From the NCBI GenBank assembly GCA_036936605.1, contig JAUPFV010000004.1, positions 183,042,807-183,106,806 on the forward strand: a DNA stretch of 64,000 bases, in the 5' to 3' direction. Positions 30,750 to 42,111 of this stretch are shown one piece after another (within the stretch, counting starts at the first letter, position 1; every line of letters starts with the position of its first letter). The notes under the pieces are model-generated. The model did no database searches. It saw only the letters and a list, made by a program, of their open reading frames with translations, and was not told where the DNA came from. Source of the stretch: Limnanthes douglasii subsp. nivea (Eukaryota; Streptophyta; Magnoliopsida; Brassicales; Limnanthaceae). Position numbers and translations under genes: made by a program.

Positions 30750-31470
30750 ACTTATTTAGTAGTCCGAGGTAGGTCTATGGCCAACAAGGCATTCAATTGA
30801 TCTAGGTCAGCTTGGAACCCTTTCTCACTTATAATGTAGCCCAAAAATTTACCCGATCGGACACTGAAAGTATACTTTTCAGGATTTAATTTCAGGTTGA
30901 TGGCTTCCAAGTTAGAAAACGTTTCTTGGAGGTCAGAAATGTGGTCCTCATCTTTTGGGATCTTAACCATCATACAATCAATATAAACTTCTACATTTCT
31001 TCCAATCTGGTCGGAAAATGCCTTATTAACCAATCGTTGAGAAATATTTCCAACATTTTTCAACCCAAAAGACATTACTTTGTAGCAATGAATCCACCTA
31101 TGAGTGATGAAAGTAGTGTGATCCTGGTCATTCAGATCTATCTATATCTGATTATACCTAGAAAAATCATCCATGAAGAACAACAACTTATTCCGTGATG
31201 TGAAATCCACCAACTGATCTATTCGGGGCACTAGGAAAGGTTCATTAGGACAAGCTCAATTGGGATCTCTAAAATCAATACACATACGTCATTTTCTATT
31301 TTTATTCTTAAGAAGGACCAGATTGGCAGTCCAAAGAGGATACTGGGACTCTTTAATATGCCCATTTTGGTTAACCGGTCCACTTCTTGGACTATAGCTT
31401 CTGATTTTTCTTTAGAAAGAAAAATCTGTTTTTTGTACCACCAGACCCGCATCAGATTCAACATACAGTT
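30750..31470 (-). pseudogene. Tat-2 reverse transcriptase
   Basis: FGLKNVGNISQRLVNKAF and LNPEKYTFSVRSGKFLGY are clear. The active-site motif reads Y-I-D-C (30974-30985) in place of Y-I-D-D, so one catalytic Asp is lost. The N-terminal part is in 31464-31231. Nonfunctional. Confidence 0.85.
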
Positions 31471-31984
31471 TGTGGGTGATAATACTTGTTGGTACTCTAA
31501 TTACATCATTATTACACCAAGAAAACACATGTAATAACCTTTCGTTCAATTCTAAGGTTAATTTGGACCAGACCCTGATACTTTTCCCTTTTGCCAGATG
31601 ATGAATTTCAACTTCTTCAATTAGGATCACAACAGTAGGAGCCCCTCTTGGATCATCTATCTCATTTGATCCCGCAAAAGACTCTATTAATTTCCTATTA
31701 TTTTCCAACTTTCAATGCTTCTAATGATTTTGGAGCGAGAACAGTGACATAACATTCCCTTGCCACCTTTTGGCTATTTCGGACAATGCTTAGTTGACCT
31801 CCCACAAAATATTTCAAACATTGGTGAACAGTGGATGCTACTGAATGCATCATAGATAGCCAAGATCTACCAAATATTTCATTATAAGACGCCGGACAAT
31901 CAACTACTACGAATAAAACCCTCACCATTTTCTTGAATGGTCATTTTCCTAAAAGGCCTCTCCTTAAAATTCCCCAATTACATC
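31471..31984 (-). pseudogene. Tat-2 protease and N-terminal RT linker, truncated
   Basis: 31928-31698 holds VRVLFVVVDCPASYN then RSWLSMMHSVASTVHQ, the C-terminal half of the protease. The sequence upstream to about 31984 still matches (..SDVIGEF..), then is cut off by the Tat-3 LTR before the DTG active site. 31708-31412 is the linker into RT. Confidence 0.75.
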
Positions 31985-32300
31985 TGATAAGGAAATAGAA
32001 CTTGGAGGAATGAAATGTAAAAGAATAAAGCTTGTTATGACAGTCTGTATAGTTAGAAGAAAAAATTAGAACTTTATATTTTAGTCATGGACTAACATGT
32101 AATTAATCCGTTTTTGTAACTGTTTCAGTTGGAGCTAATTCTTTGCGCCTCTATATAAAGGCTAAGGCTGATCTAATAAAGGGTCGAACTTTTTGAAATA
32201 GATCATTTTTGCGACTTAAATTTCTCTCTCTAAAATCTTTTCATCTCTCTACATTGTTATTTCTCTCAATTTTACTTAGCCAATCCAAATATTAACTCAC
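31985..32300 (+). repeat. Tat-3 5' LTR (about 316 bp)
   Basis: Ends TTAACTCA at 32300 directly before CCAAATTGGAGACTCC (PBS). CTATATAAAGG at about 32152 serves as TATA box, followed by a CT-rich leader. The start at TG 31985 is set by the point where homology to Tat-1 protease stops; it could be up to about 50 bp later. No second LTR copy was found. Confidence 0.6.
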
Positions 32301-33049
32301 CAAATTGGAGACTCCACTAGGGACCTAATCACTGATTGGTGCCTAGTTTACTCGTTCGAATTTTCTCTTTTCTGCCTTTCGAATCTTTGAAAACAACTTT
32401 GATCGGTTGTAAAAACATTGAAAAAATATTTGTAAGGGGCAGATAACAGGCAAGAAGAATCTATTCTGGTTCGAGAGAATCAATCAGATATAGATGTCCG
32501 AATGAACTAACTTTTGGACAAAACGACAGCTTTGAACGAAAATACGACCAGAAGAACAGGAGATTCAGGTAGCCAGGATAAAATCAGAAGTAAGACAAGT
32601 AAACGATAAAAATGACGTTGGCGATCAATCTGATCGATATTACGCAGCTCGCCAGATTAAAAGTAAACATAAAAAAGCACGGTTGGAACCTACTAAACAG
32701 CGTCACACATCTCAACAAGACAAAAAAATAAGCAAAGGTATGTCACATACAATTATGAGGAGATATAAAGCTCTGGATCTGATTTCAAAAGATATCAAGG
32801 ATATCAGAAAGAAGAGAAAGATCAACCTCAAAAATATCAAAACGAATACAAGGCTAGGAGGAAAAATATACCTCGATGTTTGAGGGAGGCTAATTGGTGT
32901 AGAGGAAATACATCGAACAATACGATGGTGTAGATGATCGAAATTTTTACGCTATGATGGGAAATTGAGATGACAATCAATATTTTAAAGGCGTTGATTG
33001 GAGAAATTCTCAATTGACAACTGAAATACGATTTATCACACTTCTGAAG
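32301..33049 (+). other. Tat-3 PBS and leader
   Basis: CCAAATTGGAGACTCCACTA after the LTR is the primer-binding region. The following ~700 bp is Lys/Arg-rich in translation (for example 32683-32883) and corresponds to the charged N-terminal gag region of the siblings, in broken frames. Confidence 0.5.
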
Positions 33050-34380
33050 CAGCTTTGATATTTCAAAGGTTGAGAAATTCGATGGGATGGAAGATCCGGA
33101 CGATCACATCGAACAGTTCAGAAATTACATGATGAATTTTGAGGATGGCGACAGGCTGGTGTGTCAGGCTTTCTCTCAAACTTTCAAGGCAACAACATTG
33201 AAGTGGTATAACCAAATTCTGAAAGGTCAATTTCAAATTTTAGAGATTTTTACACTAATTTTCAAAGATAATTTGTAGGAAGCAAAGAAATGAGAGAAAA
33301 TGAGGATAAACTAATTCAATGCAAGCAGGTAGTGGGAGAAAAATTGAAAGATTATACTAAGCAGTTTGTCTTAACTAAAAAGGGTTTAGATAATTGTGAG
33401 GAACTGGTAGCAATAATAGCCTTTTGACAAAGACTGCAACCAGGATATCTGGCAAACAAAACCACGAAACAGAGAGCTTTAACTTTTTGAGCTTTGATGG
33501 CTCAAGTGGAGTACCAAATAGAGGTAGAAGAGTCGACTACTGCTCGAGGAGTAATTCGAACTATTCAAAATAATTCAGATAGGTGCCAAATATTCAGGGG
33601 CAATCTTTGAATTATGTTCAACCGGCACATCTGAGGAATAACAATTTACCTCCTCGAACTGAGGGTTATTCAAACCAAGCATTAGGATACCAATTTGATA
33701 GGTCGAGGCCCAACCAATGGATAAGGTCTGAGTATTACGCCGACCTGACTGAGAGTGTGGCCACAATCTTTGAAAACGACAAGGGTATGGGAAATTCAGG
33801 AAGCGTGCCCCAATTAATAGGCCAATAGAGGAGTGAAAAAATAGGTTTTGCAAAAATAACAATAACATCATACATGATACCTCAGACTACATTACGTTGA
33901 AAAAGAAGTTACAAACTTTGATTGAGAATGGGAAATTATTGACTTATGTGAAACTACAAAGCAGCGCATCGAAGAACCCTATCATATCGACTTCACATAC
34001 AATGAGTCCAAATGCACAGGGTGAAAATTTGATGATTTTGAATTCAAGTGTTGATAATTTTAATGCAACGTCGGAATACTTAGATGCAAATCCAGATCGT
34101 TTAATCTTAGTGGGAGTAGAGGAACCAGTAAATCAAGGTCACGTTCAAAGCCTTTGCGAATATTTTGAGTCATTGGCAATATTCGGGGGAGTGACTATGA
34201 GTGGAAGGAAAAGGCATGTAGTGAGTCTAGCTACTCAGATAGAGGGAAATATGTCTACTCATCTGTATGGTAAGAGAGACATTTTCTTTATTCTTTTTGA
34301 TGGAGATGATTTACGGGGTACTGTAGGGCCATATAAGGATGTGGTGGTCATTGGAGCAGAGATTGCTGGTGCCAAAATTT
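33050..34380 (+). pseudogene. Tat-3 gag
   Basis: VEKFDGMEDPDDHIEQF..NYM then FSQTFKATTLKWYNQI (33060-33280) is the gag core. EKLKDYTKQF and LQPGYLANKTTK follow in shifted frames. 33897-34382 encodes LKKKLQTLIENGKLLTYVK and the linker ESLAIFGGVTMSGRKR shared with Tat-1. Frames break near 33280, 33430 and 33890. Confidence 0.8.
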
Positions 34381-34760
34381 GAGGCGTACTAATCGACGTA
34401 CAGAGATTTGCGAATGTTCTTTTCAAAACAACTTATGATAGAATGTGCAACCCTCCTCGGGTTTCCCAATTAGAACATACTATCATCGGTTTTACTAGAG
34501 TGACTGCGCTGGTAATTGGGGAATTCGAGGCAAAACTGAGTCTGGGAAAAGGACCTTTCAAGAAGAAGGTTCTGGTGCTTTTTATGGTGGTGGAATGTCT
34601 GTCAAGCTAAAATTCCATCTGAAGATCTGGTCTATCAAAAAAGTATGAAGTTGTGTTAATAGATCATCAGTGCTTTAAGTATATTGTCGAAGACCAAGTG
34701 GGGGTCGTCCGAAGTGACCAAAAAGTCGCTAGAAAATGTTATGTCACTGCTTTTCGGATC
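34381..34760 (+). pseudogene. Tat-3 protease
   Basis: LIDVQRFANVLF at about 34388-34424 replaces the LIDTGSSANILF of Tat-1: the catalytic D-T-G has become D-V-Q (34395-34403). GEFEAKLSLGKGPFKKKV and the DHQCFKYIVEDQVGVVRS tail confirm the family. Inactive. Confidence 0.75.
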
Positions 34761-35960
34761 TGAGGATCTATGAGTGGTGATAGAATGAATGAATAGCAGT
34801 CAAGGGGGTTGACCTCGGACCTCGAGGAGAGGATTTATGATCCGAGGTAAACCCCAGGGTCATTGACAGTAAGTGAAGATATAGAGGAATATGTTTTTCC
34901 TGATGGAAGAGTACTTCGAATAGGAACCTTACTGGCCCCAATTTTACGTCAAAAAGTATTACAGTTTTCATCTCAAAATTTGGATGTTTCGCATGGAAAA
35001 CAGAGAATGTAACAAGAGTTCCAAATGAAGTGATTTGCCATAGCCTAGTAATCAATGCGAAGGTGAAACCTGTTATACAAAAAAGGCGAGCATTTTCTTT
35101 TGAAAAAGTAGAACCAATCGTATCCGAAGTTGATATCTATCAAAGGTCAGACATATAAGGGAGTCACATTAGCCTTAATAGACGGAAAACCTAGTGGTGG
35201 TCGAAAGAAGAATGAGAAGTGAAGAATGTGCGTCGATTTCACAGATTTGAATCGAGCTTGTTCTAAAGATCCATTTATCGTTCCTCGAATAGACCAGTTG
35301 ATTAATTCCACTTCCGGAAATAAAATATTGACCTTTATATATGCTTTTGAGGCTATAACCAAATTCATATGGATCCAAAAGATCAATAAAGTACCACCTT
35401 CATCACAGATCAAGGCTTGCATTGTTATAGGGTTATGCATTTGGATTACAGAATGTTGGGGCTACATATCAAAGGTTAATGAATAAGGCATTAGCCACAC
35501 AGTTCGAAAGAAACATGGAGGTGTATATCAATAACATGGTGGTCAAAGCTTAACAGATAATGTACAATTGGAAGATTTAAAGGAGACTTTTTTAATTTAA
35601 GAGCAATAATGCTAAAGTTGAATCCAGAAAAGTGTACCTTTGGAGTTCGATCAGGGAAAGTTTTGGGTTATGTTATCAGTGAAAAGGGAATAGAAGCTGA
35701 CCTAGAGCAATTAAAAGCTGTAATATCCATGAAATTGCCTCGAACTATTAAACAAGTGCAAAACTTAATAGGAAAAAGACTAGTTGCACTTAACAATTTC
35801 ATTTCTAGATTTTCTGATAAACCTTTCCCTTTCTTTAGTATGTTACGAAGACCAGAGGAATTTGAATGGACTTTGGAGTGTAAAGCAATGTATTCAAGCA
35901 TCAAATATTTGTTGTCATCACCAGAAATACTATCCAAATCTCAAAGTGGAGAGCAACTCT
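34761..35960 (+). pseudogene. Tat-3 reverse transcriptase
   Basis: MCVDFTDLNRACSKDPF and ..LTFIYAFEA (35226-35360): the first catalytic Asp position (FMDAF in siblings) is Tyr. The second motif reads Y-I-N-N (35524-35535) for Y-I-D-D. 35609 onward gives LNPEKCTFGVRSGKVLGY and the thumb. All catalytic Asp are lost. Confidence 0.85.
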
Positions 35961-36760
35961 TTTTGTACATTGCGGATTCTGATTTTGCAGTAAGTGAAGT
36001 ATTGATAAGTGAAGATTTAGGAATTCCTAAGCCGGTGTACTATGTCAGTAAGAGTTTGATGACAGCACAAAATAGGTGTTTACAGCTCGAAATGTTGGTG
36101 TTGACATTGGTGGTGGTTACTAGGAAAATCCGTCCCTATTTTCAAGCTCATACCATTGAGGTTCGAATTTCATTTCCATTGAAGAATGTTTTACAACGCC
36201 TAGACATTTCTGGGAGGATGACTAAGTGGTCAGTTGAATCAGGATATTTTGACATCATCTTTTCGCCTAAGATGGCAATTAAACCACAAGGCTTGGTATA
36301 TTTTCTTGTTGAGTTTCATTCAAGAAGATAAGATGAAGATGTTAGTAGAGATGTTTTGCCAGCTAGTTCAATGTGGATTGTTCAAACTGATGGAGGTTCT
36401 AGTGTATTGGGATGTAGCACTGAAGTTCAACTGATTGCTCCATCTGGAGAAACGATGTTTAATCTATTAAATTTGGCTTCCACATATCAAATAATAAAGC
36501 TGAGTATGAAGTTTCATTAGTTGGTTTGAGGCTTGTAGAGATATGTGGTACAACTTCAGCACGATTAAAGATAGTTTCTCAAGTAGTAGAAAAATCAAGT
36601 ATATGGAGTTTCTGAGGCAAAACTAGACCACTTAATTTTGTATCTTTCAGAGCTTCGAAATTTGGCTCTTCTGTTTGATCATGTTGTTGTAGAGCATATA
36701 AACCAAGGGAATATACAGTTTCCGATTATTCAGCAACTGTAACCTGCAAAGAATAATATC
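35961..36760 (+). pseudogene. Tat-3 RNase H and connection
   Basis: The open frame 35609-36331 continues through SKSLMTAQNRCLQLEMLVL and RISFPLKNVLQRLDISGRMTKWSVE. Then SSMWIVQTDGGSSVLGC (from 36358) starts RNase H, with DHVVVEHINQGN near 36670-36710. Stops after 36331 and near 36520. Confidence 0.75.
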
Positions 36761-38094
36761 TTTGGATTTTATTACAGAAGAGTCCGTCGATTTTAACTAA
36801 ATTGGAGCAATGTGAGCATATTGAGGAAGTGTTTTTCACTCCACACACAATTTAAAGAAATTGGAGAACCCAAATTTTGAATTTTTTTGTTACATGAGAA
36901 CTGCCTGAAGATGTGAAATTGGCTAAGAAATTGCGAGGCAAAGCATTTGGCTATATAGTGTTAGATGAGATTTTGTATAAGAAAGCGTTGAGTAGGCCAT
37001 TATTGCGATGTTTAAGCAAGATGGAATCACATGAAGTTTTGTCAGAATTACATGATTGAGAAGGTTCAGCACATTGCGGGTTGAAGGCATTGACTCGTCG
37101 AGTATTTTTTTGGTAGGGTTTTATTGGCCTTCGATTATGAACGATGCCAAGAATTTGGTTCGAAGCTGTGATACTTGTCAAAGGTTTGCTAACTCTATTC
37201 ATAAACCAACAATTATGCTTTTGTCCATTACCGAGGCCGTTCCATTTGATAGCTGGGGAATAAATATGATGGGACCTTTAGCGATGGCCTCTAAAGGACG
37301 ATAAATGATAATTGTTGCAGTGGATTATTTTATGAAGTGGACAGAAGCTGAACATTCTGGAACGAAAGCTAAGGATTTGATTAAGTTCATTGTAAAAAGT
37401 ATTTGTTATCGTTTTGGAGTACCTCGGAAAATTACTACAGACAACGGTCCTCAACTTAATAATAACGAAATGGATTTGTTATGTTCTTTGAAGGGGATAA
37501 AGTAATGTTTTTCCACATAGTTTAATCCCCAAGAAAATGGATAAGTATAGGGTGACAATAGATCTATGTTAGAAGGTTTGAAAAAGAATCTGACGTTGCA
37601 GGAAAATCGCCTAATTATTTGTACGAGGTGTTATGGGCTTATCAAACAGCCCCTATGGAAGTTACTAAAGAAACTCCTTTTGATTTGGCATATGGAATGG
37701 ATGTTGTTAGTCCTACAAAATCTATATTTCCTTGTTTTAGAGTAGCTCTATACTCTGTAAACCTGAATAATGAAGTTAAAAAATTAAGTTTGGATTTGAT
37801 TGAAGAAAAAAAAGAGTTCGAGCTCACCTGAACGTGATTCATTATCAAACTCTTATAAGGAGTAGACGTGATTCGAATGTGAGAAGGACGGATTTTAAGG
37901 TGGGTGACACAGTTTTAAGAAAGGTATTCCTCCAGACGAAGGAAAAGAGCCTCGTTAAGATGGCCCCGAATCGGGAAAGTCTTTATATGGTTGTTCAAAA
38001 GATAAAGCCAAGATTTTATCGCCTTTATGATAATCCGGGGATGAGGTTTCAACATCCTTGTGATATACAACATCTAAAATTGTATTGGGAGTAA
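36761..38094 (+). pseudogene. Tat-3 integrase
   Basis: Zinc region near 37050-37190 (ELHD, AHCG, CDTCQRF). Core in 37305-37505: VAVDYFMKWTEAE and ITTDNGPQLNNNEMD, both Asp present; the Glu region after 37510 is disrupted (QENG then a stop). The C-terminal part 37834-38094 (MAPNRESLYMVVQKIKPR, HPCDIQHLKLYWE) is intact and ends at 38092-38094. Confidence 0.85.
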
Positions 38095-38137
38095 CTATGT
38101 TGTATTTGAAATTGTTTTATGTGATTAATTTGCACAC

Positions 38138-38178
38138 TTTTTCCTACCCTGTTGGCCCAGGGAGGTTTTAATAAGGTG
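38138..38178 (+). promoter_or_regulatory. conserved post-integrase motif (copy in Tat-3)
   Basis: TTTTTCCTACCCTGTTGG followed by CCCAGGGAGGTTTTAATAAGG, 44 bp after the integrase stop. Confidence 0.5.
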
Positions 38179-38335
38179 TTATGTACATATTCAAAGTTAT
38201 CAATAAAAATGCATTTTTTGGCCAATGGTTGTTTACGAGTGCTTTCTTAAACTATTTGTGAACCGGTCAAAGACTGATCATCTTTGAGGTTGACAAAGAG
38301 TATAATATTATGAGTACACTTTTCAAAGAAACAAC

Positions 38336-38490
38336 CATATTCGAAGTGCTACATTCTCTAAATGCACTATAATATTCGAAGTGCTACGTTCTCTAAACGC
38401 ACTATAATAATTGAAGTGTTATGTTCCCTAAATGCACTATAAAATTTAAAGTGATATATTCTCGAAACGCACAATAATATTCGAGGTCCT
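38336..38490 (+). repeat. 35-bp tandem array, about 4.5 copies (Tat-3)
   Basis: The GAAGTG anchor recurs at 38343, 38378 and 38413, with diverged forms at 38448 and 38483: period exactly 35. Monomer: ATATTCGAAGTGCTACGTTC then TCTAAACGCACTATA. Same position relative to pol as the Tat-2 array but unrelated in sequence length and composition. Confidence 0.95.
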
Positions 38491-38689
38491 ATGAATAATA
38501 AAATTTTACTTTAAATAGGTAATATATGTAATATTGCGAAGCAAAGATGACTTATGGGAATAAAGAATAAACAAAGCCTTTCTACATTCGATTCGATTCG
38601 ATGAGAACAAAGTAATTTCTTAGATGCCAAGTAAAACATTATATATTAAAAAAATATTATAATGATTGAATGACAGGCACAAAAAGAGA
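38491..38689. other. Tat-3 3' spacer
   Basis: Short AT-rich non-coding stretch between array and antisense gene, with GATTCGATTCGAT near 38587. Confidence 0.4.
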
Positions 38690-39892
38690 TAGTAGTGTTA
38701 CTCGTCTTCGAAACTTTCTTTGAAATTTTTGCCTTTGATCAGAAACATTTTCTTCTAATTCTTCCTCTTCGGATGAAGACCTAAGAATAGGATCCAAATC
38801 CTCGATAGGATTTCGTTCGATGGGAGTTCACTTCCAAAATCTGGAGAGGTTAACTTAAGGGTATATACCATGAATCTCCCGAAGGAGGGTGACGGTTTTT
38901 TGCTCTTCTCTATTTTTGATAGCTGCTAGCATGTCTTTCACACATTCATTCTCAGCAGCGGTGACATCAAGTCTCTTTTTTTCATTGAATTGGGATTTAG
39001 AGCAGTCATGTCATATGTTAATTTTTTATTCTCTGCCTCACTTTTGTTAAGAAAAACTTGAAGACCATCAGATTTTTCTTCTTTGTGGCTAACTCGTCAG
39101 AATGCTTGGTCTTGAGTTAATCTATATCGTTCTGATGAGAAGTAATGAGATCTTTCTTTTCTTTTCGATGCTCATCTTTGAGGTGATTTTGGAGATGGAT
39201 GAGTCCTTTGATCTGGCCATTTGAAATCCATGAGACTGCTTTTCCACGAGGCCACCGAAGATATTTCTCATACTTTTTTCAGCAACAACACCTTTCTTGT
39301 GCAGAACCAGATTTTTTTCTATGTATTTTAACTGACTTCGAGAGGATTCCGTTTCTTGAGTTAATTTTTATGTTCCAGCATCCAGATCGGTAAAAGGTTG
39401 AAGAGCAGCTAAAACCTTTTCGGATGGCTCCTCAGTAGGGATGACCATTGGGCTAGGTCAAGATGAGAGGAATGAAGGTCGTAGGAAAAGGAACTTTATG
39501 AGATGCTGGTTCGAAAGTAGCAGGTGCAGGTCTTTTACGAAGATTATTCAGTTGATCTTGAATTTCCTGAACAATTGGATATTTATCTGCAGCAAGCTCT
39601 TGAGATTAATAGAAGTTGATTAAACTATCAGGATCAAAGTGGTCATCACCTCGATCATTGTCTAATACAGTTTCCCCTTTCTGAGTGCTAATGTCTTCAA
39701 CATTTGCCTCATTTTATTTTTGATGACCTTGTTGATTCTCCATGACAACAATCTCGTCACCATCTGACAAGACCTCTTTAACGGTTTGCACAACTTTCTT
39801 TTTCCCCTTTTTAGGAGTCTTTTTGGCAGTACCTTTATTTTTTGATGTGGGGTTTGTTTTCTTCCTTTTTGGAGAAGGCTCAGTTTCTATTC
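38690..39892 (-). pseudogene. Tat-3 extra antisense gene, C-terminal part
   Basis: Read opposite to Tat-3 pol. Minus-strand translation gives a Lys-rich segment (KKTPKKGKKKVVQTVKE at about 39840-39790), an acidic linker (DNDRGDDHFDP), a coiled-coil-like stretch (39150-38900) and an acidic end (SSSEEEELEENVSD at 38790-38740). Many stops. The N-terminal domain is missing: at about 39892 the sequence switches to gag of Tat-2, giving the composite ORF 40076-39714. Confidence 0.6.
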
Positions 39893-40862
39893 TTCCATTT
39901 TGAATCAATGTTTGCACCTCTTGCTTCAAGGTAATAAAAGCTTGTGTATCCTGGCCCACATCATGGTGGTACCTACAATAGCATGTGTTTTGATTTTCAT
40001 GAGTGATTGAATTGGTGGTGGCCTTTGGAAATGTACAACATTCTTGGTTTATCATAAGTGGTGGGTACATTTTCACCTAATTTCGCAAACCATTAAGGTT
40101 GAACCCACATATTTCTCCTTGGTCTAGACTGTTGGTTCTGGTTTGACTGACTCTGTCTAGACCGATGTGAACCTTGTTCGAATTTCCTAGGACGGTAATT
40201 GACTGTGGCTTGGGACTGAGTAGTAGCTTGTGTGATAGAAATTGTAGGACGATATTTACTCTCATATGGTACTCTAGAATTTTTGGTTTTTTCTATTGTG
40301 ATTTGTTTCCCGACATGGTCCAATAATCCTCCCCAAGACATTGCGTTCTTCCAAGTAATTGAATCAACCAAAATGTTGTGGCATAAGCCCTGCCGTAGAG
40401 AAGCAATAACTATTTGCTCAAAACAATTAGCCAATCCATTATTTGTGTTTGTAAAACGTCTGATGCAATCTTGTAAAGACTCGTTAGGTTTTTGTGCATA
40501 ATAATTGATAGTGTCACCATTTTATTTGAGCTCTTTACTCCCCACAAACTACCTTTAGAATGCCATCCAAAACATATAAAAAAAATTATAAATCATTGTG
40601 GCAATCTGTTATACCCTTTCAATGCATTTCCCTTGAAATTATGTGAAAACTCCCGAGACAACAGCTTATCATCGCCATTAAAATTCATCATAAGTTTTTT
40701 AAACTGTTCAAGTTAATTGGCAGGATCTTGACTTTCATCATATTTCTCCATTTTTGAGCTATGAAATCGCATCGGTAGATGTCCAGAAATAATTCTCGAA
40801 GACAAAGGTCACTTCATCCAATTATGACATTGGCTAAACATATAATCCTCATCAGGAGTGGA
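39893..40862 (-). pseudogene. Tat-2 gag
   Basis: 40434-40093 carries CFEQIVIASLRQGLCHNILVD and AMSWGGLLDHVGKQITIEKT, the central gag region, as in Tat-1. 40076-39893 carries the C.YHHDVGQ.TQ..ITLKQEVQTLIQNG knuckle motif. The core start (HRSKMEKYDES.., LEQFKKLM) is at 40760-40690. Broken by stops; joined to Tat-3 sequence at 39892. Confidence 0.75.
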
Positions 40863-41430
40863 AAATATACATGGTTCGGACTAGAGAACGAACTGATCGC
40901 TTAACAAATTATCAATACTGTAGTGTGCCGATCCTTTCACTTTGGCTTGATATTCTCTCTTTTTTGTATTGCCCTTTCTATCTCTTTTATTCCCATCTAA
41001 ATCTCTTTTATTTGATATTTTCTTATAATGTTTATTTACTTAATCTTTCTTTCTTCTATTGACAACCATGATCACTACTTCATGAAGAAGAAGAGATATA
41101 TGAATCTGATTCAGTGGTTGAGTTTCCAACATAATTTGATGTGTTCAACAATTGCTTAGCTCGATGTTTATTTTTTGTTCCTTTACGAGCCTTTGAATGA
41201 AATATGACGCACGATTCACAAGTCAGGTTTTGAATGACGCTATTCGGGCACCTTACGCTCCCACTATGGTCACTAATTTGGTGTTGGTAAAAAATGATCG
41301 GGGAAAGTTTTGGAAGTTATTTAGGTTGTTTAGGTTCCCTTCTAAGAAAAATCTGACCCTCTTACCGTTTTAACTTCCAATAAAATCCAACCTTATCAAT
41401 TATGCTTAACTTTCAAAACGGTTCTAAGCA
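40863..41430 (-). other. Tat-2 gag N-terminus, PBS and partial 5' LTR
   Basis: 40863-41250 is the decayed charged N-terminal part of gag (SSSS.., KR-rich on minus). 41255-41284 contains CCAAATTAGTGACCATAGTG on minus, the PBS region. 41285-41430 would be the 3' part of the 5' LTR; it ends where a 66-bp tandem array begins. Its full length cannot be set because no second LTR is visible. Confidence 0.5.
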
Positions 41431-41884
41431 ATCTCCTCTAAACTTTTTCATATGAAAATATTATTATACTTAAATTTTTATTAAAGACTTTCAATATTCT
41501 CTTGATAACTTTTGAAAATACTATTATACTTAACTTTATATAAAAGATTATCAACTTTCTCCTCTTATGTTTTCATATTAATATATTATTGTACTTAACT
41601 TTTTGTAAAAGATTTTTAATTTTCTCCTCGAAACTTTTTCATATGAAAACATTATTAGACTTAAATTTTTATAAAATATTTTCAATTTTCTCCTCCTAAC
41701 TTTTTCATATGAAAATACTAATATACTTAACTTTTTATAAAGGATTTTCAGTTTTCCCCTTTAAACTTTTTCACATAAAAATACTATTATACTTAATTTT
41801 TTATAAAATATTTTCAATTCTCTCCTCCAAACGTTTTCATATGAAAGTACTATTATACTTATCGTTTATAAAATATTTTCAACT
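41430..41884 (-). repeat. 66-bp tandem array, seven copies
   Basis: The ACTTAA anchor recurs at 41468, 41528, 41593, 41659, 41725, 41791 and (ACTTAT) 41857: spacing 60, 65, 66, 66, 66, 66. Monomer core: TTTTTCATATGAAAATACTA then TTATACTTAACTTTTTATAA. Each contains a CATATG palindrome. ORF 41709-41900 is a by-product. Confidence 0.95.
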
Positions 41885-41890
41885 TGTACA

Positions 41891-42090
41891 CCAACATTAG
41901 TTGGAAAACCCTTCGGGTCGAAGAAAATAAAAACTGTAGACCAACATTCGTTGGAAGACCCTTCTGGTCCAAGAAGATAAAAATTATAGACCAACATTCG
42001 TTGGAAGACCCTTGCAGTCCAAGAAGATAAACATTATAGACCAAAATTTGTTGGAAGACCCTTTTGTTCCAAGAAGATAAAAATTGTATA
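41891..42090 (-). repeat. 50-bp tandem array, four copies (Tat-4)
   Basis: CCAACATT(C/A)G begins at 41891, 41941, 41991 and (CCAAAATTTG) 42041: exactly 50 bp each. Monomer: CCAACATTCGTTGGAAGACC then CTTCTGGTCCAAGAAGATAA. CCAACattcgTTGG is a small palindrome at each start. Directly adjoins the 66-bp array. Confidence 0.95.
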
Positions 42091-42111
42091 TATATATATA
42101 GGTCGGCTATG

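Larger units (their letters stand above)
26511..31984 (-). mobile_element. Tat-2, pol side (split element)
   Basis: Minus-strand Tat element piece: aORF remnant (opposite strand), a 49-bp tandem array, post-integrase motif, integrase, RNase H, RT and protease. The protease stops inside its second half at about 31984, exactly where a plus-oriented LTR (Tat-3) starts. A minus-strand gag with PBS appears at 39893-41284 on the other side of Tat-3, so the two parts are read as one element split by Tat-3 (inference). Confidence 0.65.
31985..39892 (+). mobile_element. Tat-3: plus-strand Tat element inserted in Tat-2
   Basis: Order: LTR, PBS 32301, leader, gag, protease, RT, RNase H, integrase, conserved motif, 35-bp tandem array, antisense extra gene. 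The right end is truncated inside the extra gene at about 39892, so the 3' LTR is missing. The flanks on both sides are minus-strand Tat-2 sequence. Confidence 0.7.

Noticed and set aside
38336..38490. Regular 35-bp repeats resembling a CRISPR array
   Set aside because: The units are contiguous without unique spacers, there are no cas genes, and the context is a plant retrotransposon.
41430..42090. ORFs at 41709-41900 and 41859-42044 as repeat proteins
   Set aside because: They arise from reading through AT-rich tandem arrays; frames differ between units and no domain is seen.
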